Source: Pseudomonadota bacterium
GTDB taxonomy: Bacteria; Desulfobacterota; Desulfovibrionia; Desulfovibrionales; Desulfovibrionaceae
Direction of reading: 5' to 3'
Assembly (NCBI GenBank): GCA_023403845.1
Contig: JAEYDL010000020.1
Location: 193,221-257,220 of the forward strand
DNA length: 64,000 bases
Position 1 is the stretch's first letter. The number at the start of each line of letters is the position of its first letter. Both the position numbers and the translations under genes were made by a program. The notes beneath the pieces were generated by a model that searched no databases, was not told the origin of the DNA, and was given only the letters and a program-made list of their open reading frames with translations. Shown in pieces: positions 46,153 through 56,057 of the stretch.

Positions 46153-46331
46153 ACAGGCGACTTTCGAGTTCCGGCACGCCATGCCCAGGGCCGACCTGTC
46201 TCCATTCGGTCCGTGGAGGGAGCAGGCTGTTCCCGAGCAGATTACGCCGTATTTTCCACTGGCTGGGGGCGTTATTTCACACGCAAGCCCCGTGCTCTGG
46301 CGACGTTCCGCGCCAGCCGGGAACGGAATCC

Positions 46332-47732
46332 CTATTTCCGTCCTTCCTGCAGAATGAGTTCGGCGCAGCGTCTGGCTCCTCCGAGACGTGGGGCAAGCCA
46401 GTCATGGAAGCGGGCAACAACGGCTTCGGGAGCGTCGTGCGGCCCTGCAACGGTCCGCTTCAGGGCAACAGCGACGGCATGCGCATCCGGACAGCGTTGC
46501 AGCAGGCCCCGCGCTTCCAGCGTGTCTTCGGGCCTTTCCTGTGTCCCCTGAAGCGCCCAGGCGAAATTGTCCAGCGAGGGGCCGCAACAGGGAATTCTGC
46601 CGAGTCCCAGCGGTTCAAGAAAGTTCTGTCCGCCCAGAGGTGCGAGACTGCCGCCGACGAAAACGGCGTCGGCCAGTCTGTACAGACGACCCAGCTCGCC
46701 GAAGGTATCCCAGACAATGACGGCTTCGGCAGGAAACGCTTCCGCGTGACCTGCTCTGGTCAGAGGGCTGATGCCGTCTTTGCGCAGATGTTCAAGCCAG
46801 TCCTGAACGCGGTGCATGTGCCGTGGCGCGATGATGATCGTAGGAAGCGTTTCTCCCGACCGTCCTGTGCGCAGATAGCGCAAGACGCTCATGACCGCTT
46901 CTTCCTCTTCCGCGCGTACGGAGGCCAGCAGAATGGTTCGTCCGCCATGCACGGCGTCGGGGAGCAGCTCCGCGAGTTCCGGGGATGGTTTTTCAGGGAT
47001 GTCATACTGTGCGGGCACGGCCCGATCGAATTTGATGTTGGGCACGATCTCTACACGCCCGGAACCGAAAAGCTCCGCGAAACGGTTTCCGTCTTCCGGG
47101 GAGATGGCGGCGATACGGTGTGGCGCAACCTGTTTCCAGAAATCTTCCGAGAAGTTTTTCAGACGGCGGTACTGGCGCAGGCTCTTGTCCGTCATGCGGC
47201 CGTTGAGAACAAGGATCGGAATGCCGCGTTTCGCGCAGGCCAGCATGAGGCCGGGCCAGAGTTCGGTTTCCAGCAGCGCGACGACCTTGGGTCGGGCTTG
47301 CGTCAGCGCGCGATCCATGATGCGAAGCGTATCCAGAGGAAAGAACGTGACCCGAATGGACAGCTCGGGATGGGTCCGCCCCAGCGTCGTGGCCATGGCC
47401 TGAAGAATTTCAAGTCCCTGACGTGTCCAGGTGGTCACGAGCAGGCGCAGGGACTCGTCGTCCTTCAGACCGGCCCTGCTGCGCAGTTCCGGAAGACGGG
47501 CGACGATTTCCCATGCCAGATAGGCTTCCCCGCCGGAAGCCGCCTGTATCCAGACGTCGGTTTGGGGCAGTTGCTTCGCCGCCTTGCCTGTCGCCGGCGG
47601 TGTTCCGGCCCAGTTGTCCGGCACGAGCCGCCAATTGAAGCCGTCGCGCAGGCGGCGGTTCCGGCGCAGAATCGGACGGGCCAGCGTCCACGCCAGCCCG
47701 TAGAGACGGATCAGCAAGTTCCCCCTGATCAC
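46332..47732 (-). CDS. waaA: 3-deoxy-D-manno-octulosonic acid (Kdo) transferase
   Basis: 466 aa from GTG 47732, chosen because GGAGGG lies 7 bases upstream and the resulting start VIRGNLLIRLYGLAW fits the membrane-associated N-terminus of WaaA/KdtA. Transfers Kdo from CMP-Kdo to lipid A. GT30 domains: N-terminal half with the glutamate in WIQAASGGEAYLAWE and LLETELWPGLMLACAKRGIPILVLNGRM; C-terminal half with FVGGSLAPLGGQNFLEPLGLG. Presence of WaaA shows that the cell makes Kdo-containing LPS, relevant to the KdnB-like cassette at 9-14 kb. Confidence 0.95.
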   Translation of the reverse strand: MIRGNLLIRLYGLAWTLARPILRRNRRLRDGFNWRLVPDNWAGTPPATGKAAKQLPQTDVWIQAASGGEAYLAWEIVARLPELRSRAGLKDDESLRLLVTTWTRQGLEILQAMATTLGRTHPELSIRVTFFPLDTLRIMDRALTQARPKVVALLETELWPGLMLACAKRGIPILVLNGRMTDKSLRQYRRLKNFSEDFWKQVAPHRIAAISPEDGNRFAELFGSGRVEIVPNIKFDRAVPAQYDIPEKPSPELAELLPDAVHGGRTILLASVRAEEEEAVMSVLRYLRTGRSGETLPTIIIAPRHMHRVQDWLEHLRKDGISPLTRAGHAEAFPAEAVIVWDTFGELGRLYRLADAVFVGGSLAPLGGQNFLEPLGLGRIPCCGPSLDNFAWALQGTQERPEDTLEARGLLQRCPDAHAVAVALKRTVAGPHDAPEAVVARFHDWLAPRLGGARRCAELILQEGRK

Positions 47733-47766
47733 AGCGAACCCTCCGGGGTTGGGCGGCGAACCGCGG

Positions 47767-48666
47767 TTATTTTTGAAGCGCAAGCTCCAGCAGCCGTTCG
47801 ATCAGATCTCCGAAGGACATGCCGCGGACGGCGGCTTCCCGGGGAACGAGACTCGTGGCGGTCATGCCGGGAGTGGTGTTGACCTCGAGAATGAACAATT
47901 CCCCGTCGTCCCGCAGAATAAAGTCCGCCCGGCTGTATCCCTTGAGACCGAGAGCCTTGTGCGCGCGCAGGGCGTGTTCCTGCACCTTGGCGGTCAGTTC
48001 GGGGGAAAAGGGCGCAGGACAGATTTCCTGCGCTCCGTCAGACGCGTATTTGTTGTGATAGTCGAAATAGGCGCTCTTGGAGACGATGAGTATGGGGGCG
48101 AGGGCCTCTTCGCCAAGCACGCCGCAGGTGACCTCCTGTCCTGAAATCGCCGTTTCCACCAGCGCCTCTTCTCCTATGGAGAACAGGGCGTTCAAGGAGG
48201 TAGCGAGTTCGTCTTCGTTGGTCACGCGGGAGAGGTGCAGGCTGGACCCCCCTGTATTGGACTTGACGAACAGGGGATAGGCAAGCTCCGGTTTCCAGTT
48301 GGGGCCGGGATGCCGGGGCAGGAACACGCCGTCCGGGACGTTTAGTCCCGCCTCGCGAAAAATTTGTCTGGCCGCAGCCTTGTGCAGGGCAAGGAAGGAG
48401 CCGGCCGGCCCCGCCCCCTGATAGGGACAGCCTGCACGGTCCAGAAGAGCCTGTACGAGGCCGTCTTCTCCAGGAGCGCCATGCAGGTTGATGAAGGCTA
48501 CGTCATGCTGGCGGCCCGCTTCCATGAGGCGATCGAAATCCTGAGCCGGATCGAGCAGGGTGACGTAATGGCCGCGTTCACGCAGCGTCGCGGCGATCTG
48601 CTCGCCGCCGCGCAGGGAAACTTCACGCTCTGGCGACCAGCCGCCCATCAGCAGCAGTACTTTCAT
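47767..48666 (-). CDS. ddl: D-alanine--D-alanine ligase
   Basis: 299 aa from ATG 48666. ATP-grasp ligase for peptidoglycan precursor. N-terminal GGWSPEREVSLRGG, substrate-specificity segment SNTGGSS, AYFDYHNKY and the metal-binding ILEVNTTPGMT near the C-terminus. Overlaps the upstream HD gene by 44 bases and is 34 bases from waaA, so the three genes form an envelope operon. Confidence 0.96.
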   Translation of the reverse strand: MKVLLLMGGWSPEREVSLRGGEQIAATLRERGHYVTLLDPAQDFDRLMEAGRQHDVAFINLHGAPGEDGLVQALLDRAGCPYQGAGPAGSFLALHKAAARQIFREAGLNVPDGVFLPRHPGPNWKPELAYPLFVKSNTGGSSLHLSRVTNEDELATSLNALFSIGEEALVETAISGQEVTCGVLGEEALAPILIVSKSAYFDYHNKYASDGAQEICPAPFSPELTAKVQEHALRAHKALGLKGYSRADFILRDDGELFILEVNTTPGMTATSLVPREAAVRGMSFGDLIERLLELALQK

Positions 48667-49309
48667 GGAGGGAAAACTCCAGTTGCGTCGAAAGGACGCG
48701 TTCAATGGTTTTGGCATGTTCCCAGCCCCGGTATATGGCGGCGCGGGATCGTTCCGATTTGCCGTAGCGGACGAGAAGATCCTCATAACGTTCGTCCAGC
48801 GTGACGATTTCGTCGTGCCGGGCGCGTTTGTCCGCGTAGATGACGAAAAAGACGGGATGGATGAGGCTTTCCGGCAGAGGCCAGGGCCATTCGACATGAT
48901 GGTATACCGCCTGAGCGATACGGTGGTTGCCCGTGGCGGCCACAACCCATGAGGAACCTATCTGCGCGTGGCTGCCCCCGTGCTGCACGGTGTAGGATTT
49001 GGCTATGTCGTGCAGAAGACCGGCTGCCCTGCTGATGGCGCGCAACTGGTCGGGCCGGTCTGCCGCGCCGATCTCCGCGGCTCGTGCCGCCAGAGCTTCG
49101 GCCATGTTTGCGACCTGACGGCTGTGGCGACCGATATGTTCGAACATACCGTACCGCTGCCAGACTGCGAGGCAGGCCGTTTCATCCGGAACAGGGTCAG
49201 CTCCCACCGGGTCTTCCCACAGGCCGGGGAGTTGCGGCAGGGTCGGCGGGTCCCACGGTTTTCCCGTATGCAGCGGGGGCGTTTCAAAATGAATGGAGGG
49301 TTGGGACAT
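48623..49309 (-). CDS. HD-domain phosphohydrolase (YqeK-like)
   Basis: 228 aa from ATG 49309, with CGAGGA upstream. HD-domain metals are supplied by EHIGRHSRQVAN, LLHDIAKSY (HD at about residues 98-99), and later histidines in AVYHHVEW and a late Asp. The layout resembles YqeK diadenosine-tetraphosphate hydrolases, but the N-terminal 55 residues are extra, so substrate is uncertain. Its end lies inside ddl. Confidence 0.75.
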   Translation of the reverse strand: MSQPSIHFETPPLHTGKPWDPPTLPQLPGLWEDPVGADPVPDETACLAVWQRYGMFEHIGRHSRQVANMAEALAARAAEIGAADRPDQLRAISRAAGLLHDIAKSYTVQHGGSHAQIGSSWVVAATGNHRIAQAVYHHVEWPWPLPESLIHPVFFVIYADKRARHDEIVTLDERYEDLLVRYGKSERSRAAIYRGWEHAKTIERVLSTQLEFSLHESTAADGRLVARA

Positions 49310-49624
49310 ACTGGTCCTCGATGAAGCTGGAAGAGAGACTGCGACGTGAACTCCGCGCGGGGCGGCGGAACCGACGGGACAAGATGTCGTCCCATGCATC
49401 GGGAAGACTGCGATACGCCTCCCATGTATCAATATCCGTGACAGATGCCGTATCATTGCTGGGCACAAGGCGCAAGCCGAATACCGACAGAAGTGTCCGG
49501 GCGCCAATGTCCCGGGTTTTTCTGAGCGGCCTGAAAGACCCGGGCCGGAAGAAAGGCAGGATGAACGCGTTTCCATCGCAGACCGGAACCGCGACGCGGA
49601 GCGCTGTCCGGTCGGGCATGCCGT
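49310..49624. other. Non-coding gap
   Basis: About 315 bases between the HD gene start and the YgiQ stop. Must hold the promoter of the HD-ddl-waaA operon, but no clear boxes are seen. Confidence 0.45.
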
Positions 49625-51592
49625 TCAGCCGCGCCTGCGCTTCGAGCAGGCGGCCCTGCGTCCGGGCTGGCGTTCATCCCCGTGTTCTTTCCTGCTCTCC
49701 ATGTCCCGCGTTCGGCGTTTTTCTTCCTTTCGCCGCGGTGTGCGTCCTGCGTCGGCCTGCACTCTCCCGGGGGCGTCCGGCGGGGGCGCGGCGCGACGGA
49801 GATCCCGCAGATCCGCGTTGCCCAGCAGGATGTCATGTTGCCGTCTGCGCTCGGCGTCCGTGCGGGCGACGTAGAGCGGAGAACCGTCGGGAGCGCAACC
49901 GGAATAATACATGGCCGTGGCCACGGTGCCCGGCGTGGGAATGAAGCATTGCACCTGCCGTGGAGACCAGTGTCTGGCGGCCAGCCAGTCGCGCAGCTCC
50001 CGCATGTGCGTGTCGGTACAGCCGGGGAAGGCGCTCATCAGGTAGGGAATGACGTACTGTTCCTTTCCGTTGGCGCGGGAATAGGCCGCAAAGGCCTCGA
50101 GGAACGCCTCGAAAGGTTTCATGCCCGGCTTGCGCATGAGCGCGAGGACTGCAGGAGAGCAGTGTTCCGGCGCGATCTTGAGCTGACCCCCAGTGAATTC
50201 CCCGGCGTAGGCTGCAAGCGCGGTGGCGTCCTGGAGCGCAAGGTCGAAGCGGACGCCGCTGGCGACGCGGACGTGTTTGACGCCAGGTGTACGCTGGACG
50301 GCTCTGAGCAGATCAATGCAGGCCTTTTGATCCACCCGGAAACCCTTGCAGATGGTGGGATGCATGCAGCTGTCGCGTCGGCAGCGGGAGGGATCGAAGA
50401 CGCATGTCGCTCCCCACATGTTGGCGCTTGGTCCCCCTACATCGGAAATGGAACCGCCGCGCGGCATGGCCGCGATGCGTCCCGCCTCCTCGAGTATCGA
50501 TTCGCGCGAGCGGGAGGCGATACGGCGTCCCTGATGCAGGGCCAGCGAGCAGAAGGAGCATCCGCCTCCGCACCCCCGGTGGGTCGTGATGCTTGTGGCG
50601 ATCATTTCCGTGGCCGGAATGGGTTCCCGATAGGAGGGGTGGGGGAGACGGGAGAAGGGGATGGCGTAGAGCGCGTCCAGTTCTTCCTGCGTCAGGGGCG
50701 CTGCCGGGGGCGTGACGAGAACGGCTCTGTCGCCGTTGAGCTGGATGAGGGAACGGCGCATCTGATGCGTTTCCCGTTCAAGGAGAAGGCTTCCTTCCAG
50801 ATAGGCGCGAGGGACGGCGAGCATGGTTTCATGGGATGGCAGTTCGATGTATTCTCCGCCGTCGTTTTTGATCGCGGGGAGATCTTTTGTACGCACGAGG
50901 CGGGCAGTTCCATGGATGCCCGACCAGAGATCGGGCCAGAGTTCATCGGCGGGGAGGACGGAAAGATCACCCAGAAGGTCGGCTACAGCGTCCAGCCGGC
51001 GGGCCGTTTCCAGAATCGCCCGTTCGCCCATGCCGCAGAAAAGGAGATCGAGCCGGGCGTCGAAAAGCAGAGAGCGACGCAATTCATCCGACCAGAAGTC
51101 GTAGTGGGTGATCCGGCGCAAGGATGCCTCGATGCCGCCCGCGGTCAGCGGCAGGCCCGGAAAGGCGCGGCGCACGAGGTTGGCGTAGACGATGACCGCC
51201 CGGTTCGGGCGCGCTCCGGCCTTGCCTCCCGGCGTGTAGGCGTCGTCATGTCGTTTGCGCCGAAAGGCCGTATAGTGGGCAAGCATGGAATCCAGCGCCC
51301 CGGCGCTGACGCCCGCGAAAAGCCGGGGACGTCCCATGGCCGAGACGGCGGCCACGCCTGCAGCTTCGTCCTTCCATACTGGCTGCGCCACAATTCCCGT
51401 GCGATAGCCGTGCGCCACGAGCCAGCGCCCGAGCAACGGCACTCCGAAGGCCGGATGATCCACATAGGCGTCTCCGGTCACAAGCAGAATGTCCAGCTCG
51501 TCCCAGTTGAGCGCGTCCATTTCGCCCCTGGTCATGGGCAGGACGGGAGGCTGGGGCAGTGGCGTACGGACGGGGAGGGGAAGGTCGAACAT
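49625..51592 (-). CDS. YgiQ-family radical SAM protein
   Basis: 655 aa. The radical-SAM cluster motif is in THRGCGGGCSFCSLALHQGR at about residue 345 (C-x3-C-x2-C). The N-terminal domain (ITGD/LVTGDAYVDHPAFGVPLLGRWL) and the MYYSGCAPDGSPLYVARTDAERRRQHDILLG-like end segment are typical of YgiQ/UPF0313 proteins (quoted parts lie at residues 38-58 and 570-600). Function of the family is unknown. The last 50 residues are very basic (Arg/Lys/Glu) and probably disordered. Confidence 0.9.
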   Translation of the reverse strand: MFDLPLPVRTPLPQPPVLPMTRGEMDALNWDELDILLVTGDAYVDHPAFGVPLLGRWLVAHGYRTGIVAQPVWKDEAAGVAAVSAMGRPRLFAGVSAGALDSMLAHYTAFRRKRHDDAYTPGGKAGARPNRAVIVYANLVRRAFPGLPLTAGGIEASLRRITHYDFWSDELRRSLLFDARLDLLFCGMGERAILETARRLDAVADLLGDLSVLPADELWPDLWSGIHGTARLVRTKDLPAIKNDGGEYIELPSHETMLAVPRAYLEGSLLLERETHQMRRSLIQLNGDRAVLVTPPAAPLTQEELDALYAIPFSRLPHPSYREPIPATEMIATSITTHRGCGGGCSFCSLALHQGRRIASRSRESILEEAGRIAAMPRGGSISDVGGPSANMWGATCVFDPSRCRRDSCMHPTICKGFRVDQKACIDLLRAVQRTPGVKHVRVASGVRFDLALQDATALAAYAGEFTGGQLKIAPEHCSPAVLALMRKPGMKPFEAFLEAFAAYSRANGKEQYVIPYLMSAFPGCTDTHMRELRDWLAARHWSPRQVQCFIPTPGTVATAMYYSGCAPDGSPLYVARTDAERRRQHDILLGNADLRDLRRAAPPPDAPGRVQADAGRTPRRKEEKRRTRDMESRKEHGDERQPGRRAACSKRRRG

Positions 51593-51703
51593 GAGAAATC
51601 CGTGGATGAGGTGAGCGACTTTGCCCGGACGGGGAACCTGCCGAAAAGCATAGAAGACGACCGGGATATGTCAATGGGGGCTTCCGGTCCCGCGCGAGAA
51701 AAA

Positions 51704-51739
51704 CAACAAAAACGGAAGGCATGCCTTCCGTTTTTGTTG
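51704..51739 (-). terminator. Terminator after the VCBS-repeat gene
   Basis: A perfect palindrome of 36 bases centred on GGCATGCC with flanking A5/T5 runs. On the minus strand it directly follows the VCBS gene. Confidence 0.9.
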
Positions 51740-51760
51740 CGATTTCCGATCGGTTCGCGT

Positions 51761-53404
51761 TTATTCCAGCACAGGGGCCGTCTTCGGATCGGTGAGACTC
51801 AGATCCAGAGGATAGGCCACGATGACGGTCTTGCGGTTCTGGAGTCCCAGAGCACCCGGATGGGTGTTCAGGCAGACCACGAGGTCTCTGGTGCCGTCGT
51901 TGTTCGGGTCGGAGATGTCGAAGTCGACGACGGATCCCTTGATCCGGCGGGTCTTCCACTGCAGGCTCAGGCCGACGCCGTCCCAGTACAGGTTATGAAT
52001 TTCGCCCTCGGGGTAGAAACGGTAGTTTTCGAAGAACTGGGCCGAAACCGAGATGGGCTTGTTGACCATGATTTCCCACGTGCCGTCCCTTTCCAGATCG
52101 TTGGGGACCATGCGCAGGGGAATGAAGTAGTTGGACGGGATGAGGATATTGTTTTTGCCCATGCCGGGCATATGCGTCTGTTCGGCAATGCCGACGGCCG
52201 CTCCGGAGAACTTTTCATCCGTCTGAGACAGCTGCCCTCCGCTGGGCGCGAACACACGCAGATGTTCATCGTCGGTAAGCATGACGAGCTTGTCGGTTTC
52301 CTCGCCCGTCTTGCCGGGCAGATAGGCGAAGTTCAGAGCGTTGACGCCGCTGGGAAGAGCGATCTTTTTCACCTGAATGAGGGAGTCGCCCTGCTTGGCC
52401 ATTTCATAGACGCCAGAACGGGAGAATATGCGGTTGGGATCGCCTTTCTGGCCGACCAGCGTAGGCATGAAGTCCGGCATGACGCGGACGACGTTCACAT
52501 AATAGGGCGCACGTTTGACCAGTTCGGTGAACTTGTTGCCCTTGAAGCTCAGAATAAAGGCGTAGGGAGTGGTTCCCTCCGCGTCGTACGTGGAGAGCAC
52601 GATTTCGTCGGTGTTGTCGCGGTCCATGTCGATGCTGCGGACCAGGATGGGCGTCAGACGGGGAGAAATGTCGTATTCTCCGAGAGGGACCAGGCGACCG
52701 TTGTCCCAGCGATAGACGTAGAGCCGCTTTTCGCTGAGAACGACGATTTCGTTCTTTCCATCCCCGTTCACGTCGGCCACGACCATGCCGACGGCGGCAT
52801 AGGGAAGGGTCTGGCTGCGCAGGCGGGTGCCGTCACTGCCCTGATAGCGGAACTGCGGGTTCAGATAGACCTGACGCTGTGTGGTCTCATTATGCATGAA
52901 GCTGGGATTCATCTGGTTGACCATGGTCACGCCGTCCGCCGCGCCCTGTCCGCCGCGTCCGAAGACCTCGGCGTTGATGGCGGTGGAGATGTTCTGCAGA
53001 GCGGAGATGAGGTCGTTGACCTGCGTCCTGGCCGCCTTGTGCCAGGTCTTGCCGTTTTTGCCCTGCACGCGGACGTCCACGCTGGCTTCCTGCTCCACGA
53101 TGGTCACGTCGCCCCAGACAACATAGTCCGCGCCCGTAGCGGAGAGCGCTTTGGCGGCGCTTCCGGAATCGGTCACCCGACCCGCCTTGGCGATATTCGC
53201 GTCGGAGACGGGCTGAACATGATCTTCCCAGTACAGGCGGGAGGTCAGCATGGAGGGAATGGCCTTCTCAAGATAGGTGAAGCCGCTGGGGCCATTGACC
53301 TTGAAGGGCAGCACCGCGTAACTGCTTATATCGGCGGCGAGGGCTTGCGCCGCGAAAACCAGCATTGTACACAGCACGAAGGCCGTACGGAAAAGCAGAT
53401 GCAT
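51761..53404 (-). CDS. Exported FG-GAP/VCBS beta-propeller protein with TolB-like N-terminal domain
   Basis: 547 aa from ATG 53404 (GGAGAC upstream). Signal peptide with cleavage near AQALA-AD. Residues about 25-150 (YAVLPFKVNG, then LTSRLYWEDHVQPVSD, GADYVVWGDVTI) resemble the periplasmic TolB/FlgT-like alpha/beta domain. Residues about 190-540 contain FG-GAP/VCBS repeats: VVADVNGDGKNEIVVLSE, SIDMDRDNTDEIVLS, VPNDLERDGTWEIMVN and DISDPNNDGTRDLVV, each a calcium-loop DxDxDG-like turn. Probably a periplasmic propeller; conserved in Desulfovibrio-like genomes as far as I recall, with no known role. Confidence 0.8.
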   Translation of the reverse strand: MHLLFRTAFVLCTMLVFAAQALAADISSYAVLPFKVNGPSGFTYLEKAIPSMLTSRLYWEDHVQPVSDANIAKAGRVTDSGSAAKALSATGADYVVWGDVTIVEQEASVDVRVQGKNGKTWHKAARTQVNDLISALQNISTAINAEVFGRGGQGAADGVTMVNQMNPSFMHNETTQRQVYLNPQFRYQGSDGTRLRSQTLPYAAVGMVVADVNGDGKNEIVVLSEKRLYVYRWDNGRLVPLGEYDISPRLTPILVRSIDMDRDNTDEIVLSTYDAEGTTPYAFILSFKGNKFTELVKRAPYYVNVVRVMPDFMPTLVGQKGDPNRIFSRSGVYEMAKQGDSLIQVKKIALPSGVNALNFAYLPGKTGEETDKLVMLTDDEHLRVFAPSGGQLSQTDEKFSGAAVGIAEQTHMPGMGKNNILIPSNYFIPLRMVPNDLERDGTWEIMVNKPISVSAQFFENYRFYPEGEIHNLYWDGVGLSLQWKTRRIKGSVVDFDISDPNNDGTRDLVVCLNTHPGALGLQNRKTVIVAYPLDLSLTDPKTAPVLE

Positions 53405-53538
53405 TGGTAGTCTCCTTGGAGGTTTGCCGGAGTGGAACACCGGCCTGCATTTTCCATACTACTATACACCAGCCCGTCCCGGCAAGTCGGGAAGAGGCCC
53501 TTTTTTTTCAACGTTTACCGATACGGATACAGAAAATC

Positions 53539-54879
53539 ATGTCTGAAACCGCGCCACTCCGCCGTTCGTTCCGCCTCGTCTGCGCGCCGGAGCGGATTCC
53601 GCTCGTCGAAGCCCTGCTGGAAGCTCAGGGGTTCGTCTTCGAACCGGAGCCGTTCTCTCCCATGGCCAGGAGGCTCCTTGCGGAACCTTTTCCGCTGGGC
53701 GGAAGTCTCGCCGCGACCTGGGGATTCCTGTACATTCAGGACCGTTCGTCCATGCTGCCTCCGCTGGCGCTGGCGCCGGAGCGGGGAGCCTGCGTGCTGG
53801 ACTGCTGCGCCAGCCCCGGCAGCAAGACGGGATTCCTCGCCCAGCTTGTGGGACCTGAGGGACTGGTCCTTGGCAATGAGCCCGCCAAGCCCCGTCTCGC
53901 CACCCTGCGTCGCAATCTTGCGGCCCTGAATCTTTTCCAGACCGTCACCTGCTCATGGCCGGGAGAACGCCTCCCCATGTCAGACGCCTCATGGGATCGC
54001 ATTCTGCTGGATCCGCCCTGTTCCGGCTGGGGGACCACGGACAAGCATCCGCAGGCGGTCAGAATGTGGCAGGGAGATCGGCTGAAGCCCCTGATCGAGC
54101 TGCAGCGCGCTTTGCTTGCGCAGGCGGCGCGTCTGTTGAAGCCGGGAGGGCGGATGGTCTACTCCACATGCACCACAAATGTGGATGAAAATGAAGGACA
54201 GGTCCGCTTCGCCGTGGAGGAGCTGGGTCTTGAACTGCATCCTCTGAAGCCGTTCCCCGGTTTCGTGTTTGCGGACCCCGAACTTCCTGGCTGCGAGGGG
54301 ACGCTTCGGGTGGATGAAGACGCTTCCGGAGCGCAGGGATTTTACATAGCCTGTCTGGTCAGGCCGGACGCCGCGCCGGCTCCGGCCGGGATACGGGAGC
54401 ACGGGGAAGAGGCCTTCTCCGGACCGGTTTTTGGAAAACGGAGCGGGACTGCGCGCGGACGCGGCAGCGGCAAGCCCGGTGCGCTGGCCTCCCGGCAGAG
54501 TCTTCCCTCGTCCATACTGCGCGAATCCGGGCTTGATCCGGACCTGTTGCCTCCCGGAGAACTGGCCGTTTTCAACGGGACGATTCATTTCCTTCCGGAA
54601 CAGGCCCTGGCCTCGCTGTCCGAAGTCGTTCGCTGGCAGGGAATGGCGCTGGGCAAGGCGGGCGTTCAGGGACCGAACTTTTCCACACGGCTGCGCGAGC
54701 TTATTGATCCCGATTCCCGGGGTGCGGCCCGGCTTCAGATTGACGAACTCGGCCCCATCGAGGCCCTGTTGCAGGGCAGGAGTCTGGAGACCGGTCTGCC
54801 CGGCCGTGTCGCCAACCTGTTCTGGCAGGATCTGCCGCTGGGGCAGGTTCGTCTCAAATCCGGACGCGCCCTGCTGTAG
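53539..54879 (+). CDS. RsmB/RsmF-type rRNA m5C methyltransferase
   Basis: 446 aa. NOL1/NOP2/Sun family: SAM loop CASPGSKTGFLAQ, catalytic cysteines in LDPPCSGWGT and STCTTNVDENEG. The C-terminal third after a flexible Gly/Arg linker (about 290-330) looks like the RNA-binding domain of RsmF. The site on 16S rRNA cannot be told. The start ATG 53539 has a weak ribosome site. Divergent from the VCBS gene. Confidence 0.88.
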   Translation: MSETAPLRRSFRLVCAPERIPLVEALLEAQGFVFEPEPFSPMARRLLAEPFPLGGSLAATWGFLYIQDRSSMLPPLALAPERGACVLDCCASPGSKTGFLAQLVGPEGLVLGNEPAKPRLATLRRNLAALNLFQTVTCSWPGERLPMSDASWDRILLDPPCSGWGTTDKHPQAVRMWQGDRLKPLIELQRALLAQAARLLKPGGRMVYSTCTTNVDENEGQVRFAVEELGLELHPLKPFPGFVFADPELPGCEGTLRVDEDASGAQGFYIACLVRPDAAPAPAGIREHGEEAFSGPVFGKRSGTARGRGSGKPGALASRQSLPSSILRESGLDPDLLPPGELAVFNGTIHFLPEQALASLSEVVRWQGMALGKAGVQGPNFSTRLRELIDPDSRGAARLQIDELGPIEALLQGRSLETGLPGRVANLFWQDLPLGQVRLKSGRALL

Positions 54880-55040
54880 AAGCGCCGGCGGACCACGGAG
54901 TCTGTCCGTTCAGTTTCGGAGTCCCGGATCAAGGGGCAGGGTGGCGCTCAAGTCACGCGGCATTCAGACGTGGAGGACGTTTCCCGCGGTTTTGTCCTGA
55001 CGAACGCGAGGGTTTCCGGCGCCCGGCCGGAATATGGCGG

Positions 55041-56057
55041 ATGCTTATGACTGATTCCCCTTCTCTGATCGACGGTATGGGGCGTACTGTGCGCTATGTG
55101 CGTCTTTCGGTCACAGACCGTTGCAACCTGCGCTGCGTCTACTGCCGCAGCGGTTTTGAGACGTTTATTCCGCATGAGTCCATTCTGCGCTATGAGGAAA
55201 TGGAAACGCTGGTCGATCTGGCCGTGTCCCTCGGAGTGGAAAAAGTCCGCCTGACGGGGGGAGAACCTTTTGTGCGCCGTGGTTTTCTCGATTTCCTCGA
55301 ACGGTTGCGCACCAGACATCCCGCACTGGACATAAGGATTACGTCCAATGGAACATTGCTTGCTCCGGCCATTCCCCGCCTGAAGGATATCGGGATCAAT
55401 GCCGTGAACCTGTCTCTGGATACCTTTGACCGGGATAAGTTTGCGCGCATCACCGGAGCGGACCTGCTGCCGCGGGTACTGGAAAGCATGGACGGGCTGC
55501 TGAAGGCCGGGATTCCTTTCAAGATCAACGCCGTGGCCGTACGTGGTGTCAATGATATGGAACTGACAGGCTTTCTTGAATATGCCCTGCACAACCCCGT
55601 CGAGGTCAGGTTCATCGAGTTCATGCCGATGGGAGAGAACACCCGCTGGTCGTCCGAGCGCTTCTGGTCGGCGGAGGACATCCTTGCCGAGGTGCGCAAA
55701 CATTGCCTGGCGGAACCGCTGGCACCGGCCTCGAACGCCGGAGGTCCCGCCCGTTCATATCTGCTTAAGGCCGGAGGAGGCGAGCAGGGGCGGTTGGGTT
55801 TGATCACTCCGCTGTCCAGCCATTTCTGCGTGGCCTGCAACCGATTGCGCTTCACGTCCGAAGGTGCGCTGCGGACATGCCTCTATGATGACCGGGAGTA
55901 CCGGTTGCGGGGCGCGCTGCGTCATTCCCGTCTGGGGCCGGAAGCCGTACGCCGCATCATTGCGCTTGCCGTTCTGCGCAAGCCGTTCGGTTCCCGGCTG
56001 CTGGAGGCTCGCACGAACGCCGTGGCCATACGTCGGATGAGCGCCATAGGCGGATAG
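55041..56057 (+). CDS. moaA: GTP 3',8-cyclase (molybdenum cofactor)
   Basis: 338 aa. First step of molybdopterin synthesis. Radical-SAM cysteines 28, 32 and 35 in RCNLRCVYCRSG; C-terminal second cluster in FCVACNRLRFTSEGALRTCLYDD; and the essential Gly-Gly tail at the very end (MSAIGG). An alternative start is ATG 55047. No other moa gene is near. Confidence 0.96.
   Translation: MLMTDSPSLIDGMGRTVRYVRLSVTDRCNLRCVYCRSGFETFIPHESILRYEEMETLVDLAVSLGVEKVRLTGGEPFVRRGFLDFLERLRTRHPALDIRITSNGTLLAPAIPRLKDIGINAVNLSLDTFDRDKFARITGADLLPRVLESMDGLLKAGIPFKINAVAVRGVNDMELTGFLEYALHNPVEVRFIEFMPMGENTRWSSERFWSAEDILAEVRKHCLAEPLAPASNAGGPARSYLLKAGGGEQGRLGLITPLSSHFCVACNRLRFTSEGALRTCLYDDREYRLRGALRHSRLGPEAVRRIIALAVLRKPFGSRLLEARTNAVAIRRMSAIGG

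Noticed and set aside
49682..53410. A 1242-codon open frame on the plus strand opposite the YgiQ and VCBS genes
   Set aside because: It is antisense to two well-supported genes, has no recognisable domain and arises from high GC at third codon positions of the other strand.
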